A stretch of DNA of 51,888 nucleotides from Thioalkalivibrio sp. (GCA_003555285.1 PWGH01000279.1:1-51888); one strand, 5' to 3'; numbered from the stretch's first letter, positions 29,197 to 43,735 are shown. The notes: generated by a model not told the origin, from the letters alone. Translations and numbers: made by a program.

Positions 29197-29302
29197 TGTC
29201 GATGCAACTGTTGCTGGCCCTACCGGTCAAAAATGAGGTGAACTCGCGCAGTGACCCACGTTGTTGCTGCCAGCCTCCGGTCATCCGCGCCTACTTTGAC
29301 CG

Positions 29303-29344
29303 CGTCCGTTCAACAAGATCCGTTCAACAAGATCCGTTCAACAA
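29303..29344 (+). repeat. Three 14-bp tandem units before wrbA
   Basis: CGTCCGTTCAACAA, GATCCGTTCAACAA and GATCCGTTCAACAA follow one another, ending directly before the GAGAGG ribosome binding site of wrbA. Copy number changes would alter the untranslated leader. Confidence 0.9.
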
Positions 29345-29356
29345 GAGAGGTGATCC

Positions 29357-29962
29357 ATGACCCGGATTCTCGTCTTGTATTACAGCACCTGGGGCCATGT
29401 GGAGACGATGGCGCACGCGGTCGCCGAGGGCGCGCGGACGGTGGATGGGGTGGAGGTCACGGTCAAGCGGGTGCCCGAAACCATGCCCGAGGAAACCGTT
29501 CGGCAGATCGGTGCCAAGGCCGATCAGGCGGCCGCGCTCGCGGAACCGAATGAACTGGCGGCCTACGATGGGGTGATCTTCGGCACGCCCACCCGCTTCG
29601 GCAACATGTGCGGTCAGATGCGCAATTTTCTCGACCAGACCGGTCAGCTCTGGGCCGAGGGCACGCTGATCGGCAAGGCGGGCAGCGTGTTCACCTCCAC
29701 GGCCACTCAGCACGGCGGCCACGAAACCACCCTCACGTCCTTCCACACCACGCTGCTGCATCTGGGCATGGTGATCGTCGGCGTTCCCTACAGCTGTGAG
29801 GCGCTCAACAACATGCAGGAGATCACCGGTGGCAGCCCCTACGGGGCCGGTACCCTGGCCCAGTCCGACGGGAGCCGGCAACCAAGTGCCAACGAATTGG
29901 AGATTGCCCGGTTCCAGGGCCGGCACGTGGCGACGATCGCCGGACGCCTCGCGGCCCGGTAG
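29357..29962 (+). CDS. wrbA: NAD(P)H:quinone oxidoreductase WrbA
   Basis: WrbA is a soluble FMN-dependent quinone reductase that keeps quinones fully reduced and limits oxidative damage. The flavodoxin-like FMN-binding parts are visible: [12 protein letters not shown] near residue 8, [10 protein letters not shown] near 76 and [13 protein letters not shown] near 114, the last being specific for WrbA. The 201-residue length is standard, and the C-terminus [12 protein letters not shown] is the family ending. The ATG at 29357 has GAGAGG at good spacing, directly after a 14-bp tandem repeat. glgE follows on the same strand after about 290 bases. Confidence 0.96.
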   Translation: MTRILVLYYSTWGHVETMAHAVAEGARTVDGVEVTVKRVPETMPEETVRQIGAKADQAAALAEPNELAAYDGVIFGTPTRFGNMCGQMRNFLDQTGQLWAEGTLIGKAGSVFTSTATQHGGHETTLTSFHTTLLHLGMVIVGVPYSCEALNNMQEITGGSPYGAGTLAQSDGSRQPSANELEIARFQGRHVATIAGRLAAR

Positions 29963-30254
29963 CCCGCTGAAATCGGTCTGCCAGCGTGGACTGGGCTAAG
30001 CCCAGGCGTATTCCACGAAGACCTGCAAGGGGATGATCATGGCACGAGAGCGGCTTTTGCATCCGCGTCCTCAGGATCGACCGTTTTCCAGTCTTGCGCG
30101 AATCCAGCCCTCAGGGCGCAGGCCCGGTGCATGTACGCGCGCACGCACGGCGGCTTTAAACAGATCTCCGGTAGCGCCCATCACGCCCGTGGAGGCCGCG
30201 TCGGTGGGTGGCGAGCCGTGGGTCGGGGAAGGGCACGCGCGCAGTGCCTTCGGG
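29963..30254 (+). other. wrbA-glgE spacer, possible glgE N-terminal extension
   Basis: An open frame continuous with glgE begins at 30033, with AAGGGG close to ATGs at 30033 and 30039. Its translation up to 30254 is Arg/Pro/Ala-rich and does not look like a GlgE N-terminus, so it is treated as leader. A small inverted repeat, CTGGGCTAAGCCCAG, lies just upstream at about 29991-30005. Confidence 0.45.
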
Positions 30255-32288
<2,034 letters not shown>

Positions 32289-32297
32289 GGAGCGTTC

Positions 32298-35618
<3,321 letters not shown>

Positions 35619-35630
35619 CGGGCGTTCGGC

Positions 35631-36083
35631 TCACTCGCCGCCACAACGCACCGTGACGTCCCGGGTGACGAACTCGGCGCGGGTGGCGCCGGCCGGTACG
35701 GCCACCAGGTGGTAGGGCTGTGTCAGCGCCTGGGTGGTCATGCAGTCAGGGCCGGGTGCCTGCAGCAGCACCTCGACGGTGAGGCGCTGACCCTCGCGCA
35801 CAACCTGCTCCACTCGGATGGCGTGGCCCCCTGTCGGACGTTGCCCCATAAATACCGCCAGCACGGATTCCCGAGAGAAGTCCACCTCCGGGATCGGACC
35901 GCGGGAGGTGCGATCCCACAGCGGTGCCCACTCCGCCTGCGTGGTCACGAATTCGAAGCGGGGTTCGGCCTGCTGACTGTAGCTTCCGCTCGCCAGTTCC
36001 CGAACCGGCTGTTCCCCGCCGGGAAGCACGCCGGCACAGGCACTGAGCAGCACGGCGGGTAGAAACAAGAACAGGCTGCGCAT
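35631..36083 (-). CDS. PrcB-like lipoprotein
   Basis: The 150-residue protein has a signal peptide with lipobox LSAC, so lipidation at Cys16 and attachment to the inner or outer membrane are expected. The C-terminal domain (about 60-145) contains FMGQRPTGGHAIRVEQV and the final FVTRDVTVRC, matching the PrcB_C family named from the subunit of a Treponema protease complex. Its role in proteobacteria is unknown. No protease gene neighbours it. The ATG at 36083 has GAGGA upstream. The gene is convergent with treS, the two stops being only 12 bases apart. Confidence 0.82.
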   Translation of the reverse strand: MRSLFLFLPAVLLSACAGVLPGGEQPVRELASGSYSQQAEPRFEFVTTQAEWAPLWDRTSRGPIPEVDFSRESVLAVFMGQRPTGGHAIRVEQVVREGQRLTVEVLLQAPGPDCMTTQALTQPYHLVAVPAGATRAEFVTRDVTVRCGGE

Positions 36084-36199
36084 CGGGGATTCCTCAATGA
36101 TGTCCCGGGGCGGGACGGATCGACCCGGGCCGGAGCGGATAGGGGCGGGTCCGATGGGGCATCAGGGTCACGGCCGCGCATCGGGGTTGGACCGTTTAT

Positions 36200-36251
36200 C
36201 TTGCCAGGGATGCGGGATCCCCGCGAGTCGGAGGAAAAAGTCCCTGGCAAG
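36200..36251. repeat. Compound hairpin upstream of the GcvR-like gene
   Basis: CTTGCCAGGGA (36200-36210) pairs perfectly with TCCCTGGCAAG (36241-36251), and the loop holds a second stem, GCGGG (36212-36216) with CCCGC (36220-36224). It could be a leader structure or operator for the following gene. It does not look like a glycine riboswitch. Confidence 0.5.
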
Positions 36252-36361
36252 GCCACGCCGATGGTGGTGCTTGGACCGGGAACTTGATGAGGTCAGGGGA
36301 TGTTGCTGGGAGTTGTGGCTTACCATGGGGCCTTTGAATCGCCAAGCAAGGGCAGGTCACC

Positions 36362-36895
36362 ATGAAGACATCACTGATCCTTACGTTGATTGGACCGGAT
36401 CGTCCGGGTCTGGTCAGCGCCGTCGCGAGCTGTGCCGCCGCGGCCGGTGCAAACTGGTTGGAGAGCCGTATGGCCCAGCTGGCCGGTCAATTCGCCGGCC
36501 TGGTCCATCTGGAGGTGGATCCGGAGGGCGTCGAGCACCTGGAGGCGGCCCTGCACGAACTGGAAGGGAAGGGCTTGCGCATCACGATCGAACGGGGTCG
36601 GGAGGTCGCGGTGGCCGCCTTGCATCCGGTTCAACTCGATCTGGTCGGTCATGACCACCTCGGCATCGTGCAGGACATCACCACCGTGCTCGCACGCCAT
36701 GATGTGACGATCGAGTCTTTGGAAACGAGCTGCGAACCGGCCTCGATGTCGGGTGAGCCCCTGTTCCGGGCCCGTGTCGCACTCGGCGTTCCGCCGAGCA
36801 CCGATCTGCACGAACTGCAGGATGCCCTCGAGGCGCTGGCCAATGCCTTGATGGTCGATCTCGACCTGCAGGACCAAGCGGTCGAGGCGCAGTGA
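36362..36895 (+). CDS. ACT domain protein, GcvR-like
   Basis: The 177-residue protein consists of two ACT domains (about 3-80 and 85-165), the arrangement of GcvR, which represses the glycine cleavage operon through contact with GcvA in E. coli. The first domain begins TLIGPDRPGLVSAVA and the second LVGHDHLGIVQDIT, both with the small ligand-binding loop G-x-D-x2-G. No DNA-binding domain is present, so it would act through another protein. No gcv genes are near, so its partner is unknown. ATG at 36362 is preceded by GGCAGGTC. A compound hairpin lies about 110 bases upstream. Confidence 0.85.
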   Translation: MKTSLILTLIGPDRPGLVSAVASCAAAAGANWLESRMAQLAGQFAGLVHLEVDPEGVEHLEAALHELEGKGLRITIERGREVAVAALHPVQLDLVGHDHLGIVQDITTVLARHDVTIESLETSCEPASMSGEPLFRARVALGVPPSTDLHELQDALEALANALMVDLDLQDQAVEAQ

Positions 36896-37005
36896 ACGAC
36901 CGGCGCCCACCCGGAACGGCATGACCGCCGACCGGGCCAGCACGCGAAGGCGTCGGGGGGTCGGGAGACCTTCGCGCACGGATGATGGCTACCCAAACCT
37001 CCCTT

Positions 37006-37033
37006 TTGACCCGAAGAACAGCTATTTTATAAG
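37006..37033 (+). promoter_or_regulatory. Candidate sigma70 promoter of the first diguanylate cyclase gene
   Basis: TTGACC (37006-37011) is followed after 16 bases by TATAAG (37028-37033), each five of six to consensus. Transcription would start near 37040, about 65 bases before the ATG at 37106. Confidence 0.6.
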
Positions 37034-37105
37034 AACATTGTTGGGGGCAGCGTCATCATGAACCGTGACTTGCGCTGACGGTTTAGACTTGAGCAGGGAT
37101 AGGCG

Positions 37106-38710
37106 ATGAGCGGTAAGCACCGTGAGACGGGCGATTGGCAGGGCAAGTACTACGATGCCCTGGGCGAGCTGGAGGCCCGAGAGAAGACCTGGACCGCGAC
37201 CGAGCAATTCCTTCGCCAGGGACTGAGCCGCATGAGCTTCGTGGTCGATCCGGCCAATCCGGTCCTGAACCGTCAATTGGAAGAACTGCGGGCGGAGTTG
37301 CGCGGCGAGGGCAACCCGGAACACCTGAGCCCGTTGCTCGAGGCGATCGCCGAATCCATTAATCAGTCGGTGAATCCGGGATCCACGTCACCTGCGCCTG
37401 CGTCGACGCCAGGCTTTCTGCGTCGTTTTTTCTCCAGCCGCGGTCGCACCTCGGCGGTGGCCGATGGGAACGCGGATCCTCTGGCGCTGGCGAAGCGGCT
37501 GTTGGCCGAAATCGTGGAGGCGATTGTTCCTGCCGGTGCCGATCGGGAAAAGCTGTTGCAGCACCTCGCGGGCTGCGACGGCGCCATCGCCCTGCACAAC
37601 CTGGGCCACGAGTTGGTTCTGTGGCTGCTGCCGCGGCTACGCCGATCCATCGAGTGCGTTGCCGTCGAGGCGCCCGGGTTTGAGGAGGCGTTGCTGCAAA
37701 TCATTGAACGCATCGATGTGCCCAGCGACCTGACCGCGCAGTGCGACACGATCAAGACGATGCTCTCGGACCCCAAGGCGCCACCGGCCATGGAAAGCGC
37801 CGTGCTGGCCATCGTGGATCTGTGCGGGAACATGCATAGCACGGTGCAGCACGAGAAGGACGAGATCCAGGCCTTCCTGCAACAGATGACCGATTGCCTG
37901 AGGGAGATCGACGTCACCTTCGAACAGAACGCGGCGACACAGCGTGCCTCCTTTGAAGAAAGCAAGGCCCTGGACGCAACGGTCAATGTGCAGGTGCGTG
38001 AGATCGAGGCCTCGGTCACCGAGGCGACGGCGTTGGCCCCGCTGAAGATCGCGTTGCAACAACGCGTCAACATCATTCGCGACCGAATGCAGCGCTATCG
38101 GGTCACGGAGGAACGTCGCCTGCAGCAGGCGGAGCAGCAGGTCAGGGCGCTCAACGAGCGCCTACAGAGTGTGCAACAGGAATCGGAAACCCTGCGCCGA
38201 AGGCTGAAGGAGGAGCGGGATCTGGCCCTGATCGATCCGCTGACCGGTATTCCCAACCGTTTCGCCTACGACGAGCGTCTGCAGCAGGAATTCGCCCGCT
38301 GGCGCCGCTACCGGTCACCGTTGGTGCTGACCTTCTGGGATGTGGACCATTTCAAGCGCATTAACGACACCTACGGTCATCAGGCCGGCGACAAGGTGCT
38401 GGCACTGATCGCCAAATTGTTTCGTAGCCAGGTGCGCGAGACGGATTTCGTCGCCCGTTATGGGGGTGAGGAATTCGTATTATTGTTGCCAGAGACCGCG
38501 ATCGAAAACGCCGGTGTGGCGGCGGATCTGATCCGCAAGAGCATCGAGACCTGCGGCTTTCACTTCCGCAACCACCCAGTACCGGTGACGATCTCCTGCG
38601 GCATGAGCCAGTTCCGTGAGGGGGATACCCCAGAACAGGTGTTTGCGCGTGCGGATACCGCGTTGTATCAGGCCAAGGCCAACGGTCGCAATTGCGTCTG
38701 CTTGGGGTAG
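37106..38710 (+). CDS. Diguanylate cyclase with helical N-terminal sensor region
   Basis: The 534-residue soluble protein makes cyclic di-GMP. Its C-terminal GGDEF domain (about 370-534) has the active-site signature GGEEF at 453-457 and an RxxD inhibitory site (Arg444-Asp447) placed five residues before it, so product feedback is possible. Residues 340-372 form a coiled coil leading into DPLTGIPNRFAYDE. The N-terminal 330 residues are all-helical, beginning with a segment around EKTWTATEQFLRQGLSRMSF that resembles DgcP-type cyclases of Pseudomonas; the ligand is unknown. The ATG at 37106 is preceded by AGGGATAG. It has its own promoter about 70 bases upstream. Confidence 0.92.
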   Translation: MSGKHRETGDWQGKYYDALGELEAREKTWTATEQFLRQGLSRMSFVVDPANPVLNRQLEELRAELRGEGNPEHLSPLLEAIAESINQSVNPGSTSPAPASTPGFLRRFFSSRGRTSAVADGNADPLALAKRLLAEIVEAIVPAGADREKLLQHLAGCDGAIALHNLGHELVLWLLPRLRRSIECVAVEAPGFEEALLQIIERIDVPSDLTAQCDTIKTMLSDPKAPPAMESAVLAIVDLCGNMHSTVQHEKDEIQAFLQQMTDCLREIDVTFEQNAATQRASFEESKALDATVNVQVREIEASVTEATALAPLKIALQQRVNIIRDRMQRYRVTEERRLQQAEQQVRALNERLQSVQQESETLRRRLKEERDLALIDPLTGIPNRFAYDERLQQEFARWRRYRSPLVLTFWDVDHFKRINDTYGHQAGDKVLALIAKLFRSQVRETDFVARYGGEEFVLLLPETAIENAGVAADLIRKSIETCGFHFRNHPVPVTISCGMSQFREGDTPEQVFARADTALYQAKANGRNCVCLG

Positions 38711-38747
38711 CGGAGCCCGTTTGCAATCCCGATACCCCTGAGGCTTG

Positions 38748-39296
38748 TTACCAGTGCAGGTCGTCCGGAATCGGAAATTCGGCGTAATCGGCCTCTTCCG
38801 CGGCGATCCGTTGCCTGCGGGTCTGGTCGTCCTGCACGACGGTGGCCGGGTCCCGCTGACGAATCCGTTCCGCGATTGCGGCCGGCACGAGCGCAAACGC
38901 CTGATCCACGGCCACGATCACCACGGTCTGGGCCGACAGCTGTTTCTGCAACTCGGCATCGACCCACAGAGACTGTACGGTGTCGTTCCAGATGAAGTTG
39001 TAGCGCACCTCCCCGTTCCTGGGCGGGTGCACGCGGTGCTGCTTCACCAGTTGGCGGATTTCGGCCCGGGCGGCACGTTGCTCCTGTTCCCGGTGCCGCT
39101 GTTCATTCAACAGGCGATCTTTCTGGATCTTTTCCTGACGCGCACGTTCGATCGCGGCGGCGCGTTCGTGGTCTTCGGGGCTTTGCTGCGGTTTGCCCTG
39201 CTTTTTCTGCTTCCGCTTCTGCAGCTCGATATCCTTGGCCTGCTTCCTGCTGGCGACCCCCGCCTTCAGGAGCTGATCCTTGAGTGAACCTGCCAT
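38748..39296 (-). CDS. DUF2058 family protein (YaiL-like)
   Basis: The 182-residue, highly charged protein matches DUF2058, represented by E. coli YaiL, a nucleoprotein or polysome-associated protein of unknown function. It opens MAGSLKDQLLKAGVASRKQA, the family signature, followed by a Lys/Gln/Glu-rich helix (about 30-85) and a C-terminal globular part with YNFIWNDTVQSLWV. The ATG at 39296 has AGGAG seven bases upstream; the longer open frame has unlikely sequence. It is convergent with the diguanylate cyclase, the stops lying 37 bases apart. Confidence 0.9.
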   Translation of the reverse strand: MAGSLKDQLLKAGVASRKQAKDIELQKRKQKKQGKPQQSPEDHERAAAIERARQEKIQKDRLLNEQRHREQEQRAARAEIRQLVKQHRVHPPRNGEVRYNFIWNDTVQSLWVDAELQKQLSAQTVVIVAVDQAFALVPAAIAERIRQRDPATVVQDDQTRRQRIAAEEADYAEFPIPDDLHW

Positions 39297-39560
39297 GATG
39301 TATCTCCTGATGAATTCTGCGGCCGAGCACGACGTCTCCGGCGTGCCTTGGACCGCATGCCGTCGACCTGAACGTGAAATCCAAATCGCACGGTCAAGGA
39401 TAGAGTAGGACGGGAGGCCGATTCTAGCATCCGGATCGTTCCGGTTTTGGGTGCGAGCCGATGCCGGCCGAAGGGATCGGAGCGGGGCATCATGGCACTG
39501 GACGGTGAAACGCGCCCGGCGCGAGACCAACAGAATGGGCGCCGGATGGAGATGGCGTTA

Positions 39561-39589
39561 TTGACCGGCAGGGGCCGTCCGGCTATTTT
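39561..39589 (+). promoter_or_regulatory. Candidate promoter of the HDOD-GGDEF gene
   Basis: TTGACC (39561-39566) and TATTTT (39584-39589) are 17 bases apart. Matches are five and four of six. The expected transcription start near 39596 gives a leader of about 108 bases. Confidence 0.45.
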
Positions 39590-39703
39590 GTGATCTGATT
39601 GGTGTTTTGCAGCCGCCCTGGACGGTGGTTCTTGTGCCGAAAAGGAGGGAGCGAACGGGCACCTGCAGACGATGCCAAATGGCTTGCGTACCTGAAGGTG
39701 GCC

Positions 39704-41248
39704 ATGACCCCCGAGATTCGTGACGCGCTGGAATATTGTCCGAACCTGCCGAGTCCGCCGGCGATTGCGCTGCGTATCCTGGAACTCGGGCGTGACCCCG
39801 ACGTGCAACTCAAGGCACTCGCTCAGCTGCTGGCGCGGGATCCCGCACTGACCAGCCGGGTGCTGCGGGCCAGCAATTCCAGTCTGTACGCCCAGCGTCG
39901 GCGCAGCGATAACCTGCGCCAGGCCCTGGTCGTGATCGGGCTGAATGCGACGATGACGCTGGCGCTGAGCTTTTCGCTGGCCGAAACCCTGAGTGACGTG
40001 CGGCACTCCAGCGCCAGTATCGGCTTGGTCTGGCGCCGGGCCCTGGTCTCGGCGACGGCCAGTCGCCTGTTGGGCGAGCAGCTCGGGCTGCGTGAACCGG
40101 AAAAGCTGTTCCTGGCGGCCTTGCTGCAGGACATCGGCATTCTGGCACTCGATTCGGCGTTGCCCGAGCGCTACGGTCCGGTTCTGGAACAGACCCGAAA
40201 CCATCACGATCTGTTGAAGATTGAACGCGAGGCCCTGGCTTGCGATCACGGCGAGGCCGGTGCCTGGTTGATGGCGCACTGGCGTCTGCCGGAGCCGCTG
40301 GCCACGGTTGCCGCCGCCGTGCATGAACCGATGAGTCCGCTCATTCCGGAGGGGCTACGGCCGTTCGTGCGCTGCGTCGCCCTTGCCGGGGAGATCGCGG
40401 ACTTGTTTCTGGGTGAGGAGGGTCAGGATCGCATCGGGCCGATCGTCGATCGCGCCGAGCGTTTGCTGGGTATCCAGGGGGAGACCATCGAGCGAATCCT
40501 CAACCAGGTGGCTAACGTACTCCCGGAAGTGGCCGTCCTGTACGGGACCGAACCCTTCGCGCGGCGCAAGGTGGCCGGGGTGATCGATCAGGCCCGGGAG
40601 ATTCTCGCAGTGCGTAATTTGCAGCTGATCCATCAGGTCGCGGAGCAGCAGCGCAAGGTCGACGAGATGGAGCTTACCGCCGAGCATTTGCGTGAAAACG
40701 CGAGTCGCGATGCGCTCACCGGACTGCATAACCGGCGCCGGCTCGACGAGGTTCTCGAGGCCGAGTTTCTGCTGGCGACCGAGAACGGGTGGCCCCTGAC
40801 GATCAGCTTCATCGATCTCGACGGCTTCAAGCGCGTGAACGATACCCACGGCCATCTGGCTGGAGATGCCGTGCTCATCTCGGTGGCCCACATCCTGGAG
40901 ACCCACCTGCGCCGGCGCGACTTCGTGATGCGCTATGGCGGCGACGAATTCATGGCGCTTCTGCCGGGGACCGACCTCGAAAGCGCGCGTCAGGTCTTCG
41001 AGCGCTTGCGGGAGGCCATTGCCGCGCAGAACTACGAAGACGCCGAGGGTGCCGAATTCCGTTTGACCGTCTCGATTGGGCTCGCGAGTCACATGGACGG
41101 CCCGCGTCGCGCAGGCAGCGCCGTGGAACTGGTGCGTGCCGCCGATCGGGCACTCTATGAGGCCAAGGGTGCGGGGCGCAATCAAATCGGGATCGACACC
41201 GGGCCCGACGACGTGAGTGCCGCTAGTGCCGCGGCCCAGCTGCGTTGA
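39704..41248 (+). CDS. HDOD-GGDEF diguanylate cyclase
   Basis: The 514-residue protein has an N-terminal HDOD domain (about 10-215, LPSPPAIALRILEL and the helical core around LFLAALLQDIGILAL) and a C-terminal GGDEF domain (about 345-500). The cyclase signature GGDEF at 412-416 is intact and Arg403-Asp406 forms an RxxD inhibitory site. HDOD domains carry signals in several c-di-GMP and secretion pathways; here the domain probably senses or binds a partner. ATG 39704 is preferred because AAGGTGG lies just before it and the upstream frame is not protein-like. It is the second cyclase within 4 kb and shares the overall layout of a helical sensor plus GGDEF. Confidence 0.92.
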   Translation: MTPEIRDALEYCPNLPSPPAIALRILELGRDPDVQLKALAQLLARDPALTSRVLRASNSSLYAQRRRSDNLRQALVVIGLNATMTLALSFSLAETLSDVRHSSASIGLVWRRALVSATASRLLGEQLGLREPEKLFLAALLQDIGILALDSALPERYGPVLEQTRNHHDLLKIEREALACDHGEAGAWLMAHWRLPEPLATVAAAVHEPMSPLIPEGLRPFVRCVALAGEIADLFLGEEGQDRIGPIVDRAERLLGIQGETIERILNQVANVLPEVAVLYGTEPFARRKVAGVIDQAREILAVRNLQLIHQVAEQQRKVDEMELTAEHLRENASRDALTGLHNRRRLDEVLEAEFLLATENGWPLTISFIDLDGFKRVNDTHGHLAGDAVLISVAHILETHLRRRDFVMRYGGDEFMALLPGTDLESARQVFERLREAIAAQNYEDAEGAEFRLTVSIGLASHMDGPRRAGSAVELVRAADRALYEAKGAGRNQIGIDTGPDDVSAASAAAQLR

Positions 41249-41277
41249 GCCGGCTGTAATAAGCCCCGCCGATATAT

Positions 41278-41297
41278 GCCCGCTGCGCTATGCGGGC
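41278..41297. repeat. Small hairpin after the HDOD-GGDEF gene
   Basis: GCCCGC (41278-41283) and GCGGGC (41292-41297) form a six-base stem with an eight-base loop. There is no T-run after it. It is 29 bases downstream of the HDOD-GGDEF stop. Confidence 0.4.
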
Positions 41298-41421
41298 TGG
41301 GATGGCAAACGCGGATTCAAGCCTCACGCGGGTAATCGCACGTCTTGACGTTGACGGAGCGGACAGTCAAGTTGCGGTTTCCAAGCACTTGCGAGTTCCA
41401 AGAAAGCACCAGGAGACGAAT

Positions 41422-42075
41422 GTGTTCGGTACGGCGGAAGCGACCCGGGAGGCCATTGCGGCGATTTGCGGGCGCTTCGACGCCCCGCACGTGCTCGATA
41501 TCGGGTGCGGCGAGGGCCACCTGCTTTGTTCCCTGGCCCCGTGCATCGCCCGGGGGGTTGGTATCGACATCGCCGAGTCGGCGATCAGCACCGCTCGGCA
41601 GCGTGCCGCCGGTCTGGATCACCTGCGCTTTCGGGTGGCATGCGCGGAGCAGGTGTCGGAAGCGGACTTCGGTGTTTTCGACATTGCGCTGTTCGGCGCG
41701 TCCCTGGAACACATGGCGGATCCGCGGGTGGCGCTGCAGACGATTCGTGCTTGCGTGCGCGAAGGCGGGCTGGTGGTCGTGGTGGTGATTGCACCACAGG
41801 CCCCGCACGCCATTCTCTCCCGCTGGTGGCTGAAGCACAGTCAGACACCGGTCATTCTGCACTCCGGTGTATCCGGATTGCAGGCCATCGCCGCGAGCGT
41901 TGGATTTCAGGTCCATCAGGTTACGGCGCTCTACCGGGGTTCCCGTCAGGGCCGAGCGGCCCGAATGCTGGGCCCGCTGCTACAGGCCTACGACCGTCTT
42001 GGCGGGCCGACGCAGGTGGTTGCGCTCGAGGATGCCGCCGCCGTACGGTCCGAGCCCGGGACCGCGGCGACATAG
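41422..42075 (+). CDS. Class I SAM-dependent methyltransferase
   Basis: The protein is a Rossmann-fold methyltransferase with motif I VLDIGCGEGHL near its N-terminus, VGIDIAESAI as motif II and FGASLEHMADP as the acidic motif before the core strand. The substrate is unknown. I chose GTG at 41422 (217 residues) because AGGAG is placed six bases upstream and the conserved part begins right after it. Earlier in-frame ATGs at 41290 and 41302 have no ribosome binding site, and the first lies within a hairpin. The C-terminus is Arg/Pro-poor and helical. It is probably a member of the ubiE/bioC-like class rather than an RNA methyltransferase, but this is a guess. Confidence 0.82.
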   Translation: MFGTAEATREAIAAICGRFDAPHVLDIGCGEGHLLCSLAPCIARGVGIDIAESAISTARQRAAGLDHLRFRVACAEQVSEADFGVFDIALFGASLEHMADPRVALQTIRACVREGGLVVVVVIAPQAPHAILSRWWLKHSQTPVILHSGVSGLQAIAASVGFQVHQVTALYRGSRQGRAARMLGPLLQAYDRLGGPTQVVALEDAAAVRSEPGTAAT

Positions 42076-42115
42076 GTCGCGCCGACTGCACGCGGGCCGG
42101 CGCAGCAGCCCGGGT

Positions 42116-42157
42116 TTGCACGAAGCGGCTTGCACGAACGGGTTTGCGCAAGATGCC
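42116..42157. repeat. Three degenerate 14-bp units between convergent genes
   Basis: TTGCACGAAGCGGC, TTGCACGAACGGGT and TTGCGCAAGATGCC follow each other. They lie between the methyltransferase stop (42075) and the 3' end of the minus-strand gene (42185). Confidence 0.6.
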
Positions 42158-42184
42158 AACGCCGTCGCCGTTCTGCTCGTGGGC

Positions 42185-42745
42185 CTACTCGCGATCCGTG
42201 CCGGCGATGAACGCGAAGGCGTCGGGTTGCCGGCTCGCAACCAGACTGGCCGCCAGGGTCACCGCATTGATATCCAGGTGTTCCTTCCAGCTGGCCGCGT
42301 CCTGGCCTTGAGGAGATCGCCAGAAATCCTCGATGTCGGTGGCAAGGGGAAGGTAGGGGTCCAGCGCGCCAAACTCCAATCCGGCCGCCTTCAGCCTGCC
42401 TTTCATTCGGGACAGTGTGCGCAGGCCCAATGACAGACCGCATTCTCCAAAGGGCAGGCGCTGGGAGTCGGGCAATGCCGTCGCCGGGGGTTCACCCTGA
42501 GGGCGTTCGGGCAGCTTTTTGCCGATCCGCAGTCCGCCGGCCGTAGGACGCGCCCGGCCCTGCGTCTCCGTCAAGCCGCTGATCCAACCCGTACGGGCAT
42601 CCTCAGGGTGATGGCGTTCCAAGGTTTCATGCACCTGCTCGATCAGGTGAAAGGCGCGATCCCGATAGCGGTCGTCGTTCAGGATGCACGCCGTGTTTGC
42701 TGGAGACCGACTAATGGCGACATTCCTTCGCGGGCGTCCAACCAT
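42185..42745 (-). pseudogene. Probably internally deleted gene of a larger family
   Basis: The 186-residue frame has an N-terminal part (LNDDRYRDRAFHLIEQVHETL, ARTGWISGL, HP-like TAGGLRIGKKLPER) and a C-terminal part (PFGECGLSLGLR, YLPLATDIEDFW, WKEHLDINAV). From memory these are the two ends of a family of about 350-400 residues whose middle carries a long conserved helical domain (ERDGQYFHYL and following). Here the two ends are joined in frame after ERPQGEP, with the middle missing. The start at 42745 is also doubtful: the first 20 residues (MVGRPRRNVAISRS) do not look conserved. The likely reading is a decaying gene, but a small functional protein is not excluded. Confidence 0.5.
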
Positions 42746-42996
42746 ATTGTGACCCGGGTGGGCGGTTGCCGGTTTCGTGTCTGCGGAACACTGGATGAGT
42801 GCTGTCGAAGGTCAGGGGTTGGTTGGGTACCGGGGAACACTGGGTACTGGCTTCATGTCCATCGAAGAGGATCGGTGTTATGCAAGCCGTTCCATTTGAA
42901 TGCCTCGCAGGCGAAGACGGAGCAGCACCGGGATCCAGATGAGTCAATTCGGCCCCGACCACCCGGGCCGCCCGAAACCGTATGGGAGGCGGAGCC

Positions 42997-43596
42997 ATGA
43001 TTGAAGGGAACGATAACGCTCAGACGCTTTCCCAGATCGTCGATGAGATGACCGGGGTCGGCGACGACGCTGCGGACTATGTGACGGTGGCCGACATCCT
43101 CGATGCCGTCGGCCGGCGTTCTTTTGGCGCAATGCTGCTGGTACCGGGTCTGATCGTATTGTCACCGATCAGTGGGATTCCCGGTGTCCCGACATTAGGG
43201 GCGATGGGGGTGCTGCTGATCGCGGGTCAGATGCTGATCGGTCGCAAGAGCTTCTGGGTGCCGGAGTTCCTGCGTCGGCGGCGAATCTCCCGCGCCAAAA
43301 TGCAGAAGGCGCGCGGTTTCCTGATGACCCTGGCCCGTGTCGTGGATCGGGTGGTTCGGCCCCGGCTGAGCGTGCTGACCCGGGGTCCCTTCGTGTATCT
43401 GATTGCCGTCATTTGCGTGCTGATCGGGCTGATCATGCCGCCCCTGGAGGCAATTCTGTTCGCCAATGTGGTCACCTCGGCTGCCATTTCGGCCTTTGGT
43501 CTGGCCCTGGTGGCCCACGACGGTCTTTTGGCCAGTCTCGCCCTGATCTTGACCCTGGCCAGCTTCTGGTTGGGGATCACCCAACTCCTGCTCTGA
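42997..43596 (+). CDS. ExoD family exopolysaccharide-related membrane protein
   Basis: The 199-residue protein matches ExoD, named from a Rhizobium gene needed for exopolysaccharide production and nodule invasion; the mechanism is not known. The N-terminal cytosolic part (about 1-40) is followed by four to five membrane helices, with the family motif LLVPGLIVLSPISGIPGVPT at about 52-71. ATG 42997 has GGAGGCGGAG right upstream and is preferred to 42982. A stem-loop GCGCA-CTTT-TGCGC lies about 50 bases after its stop. Neighbouring BON and CBS genes suggest a stress setting, but no polysaccharide gene cluster is in view. Confidence 0.85.
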   Translation: MIEGNDNAQTLSQIVDEMTGVGDDAADYVTVADILDAVGRRSFGAMLLVPGLIVLSPISGIPGVPTLGAMGVLLIAGQMLIGRKSFWVPEFLRRRRISRAKMQKARGFLMTLARVVDRVVRPRLSVLTRGPFVYLIAVICVLIGLIMPPLEAILFANVVTSAAISAFGLALVAHDGLLASLALILTLASFWLGITQLLL

Positions 43597-43735
43597 ATTG
43601 AGCGCGGGTGGTGCCGGCCTTTGCCGAGGAGAGGCCCCGCCAAGGGCGCACTTTTGCGCATTGACGTTTGTTAGGAAACGATCGGCACCATCGGGACAGC
43701 ATTAGCGTATTTCTCCGCGTTGGTGTTTGTACTCC

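Noticed and set aside
36084..36361. Glycine riboswitch upstream of the GcvR-like gene.
   Set aside because: Only an 11-base hairpin is present; the conserved tandem aptamer cores are missing.
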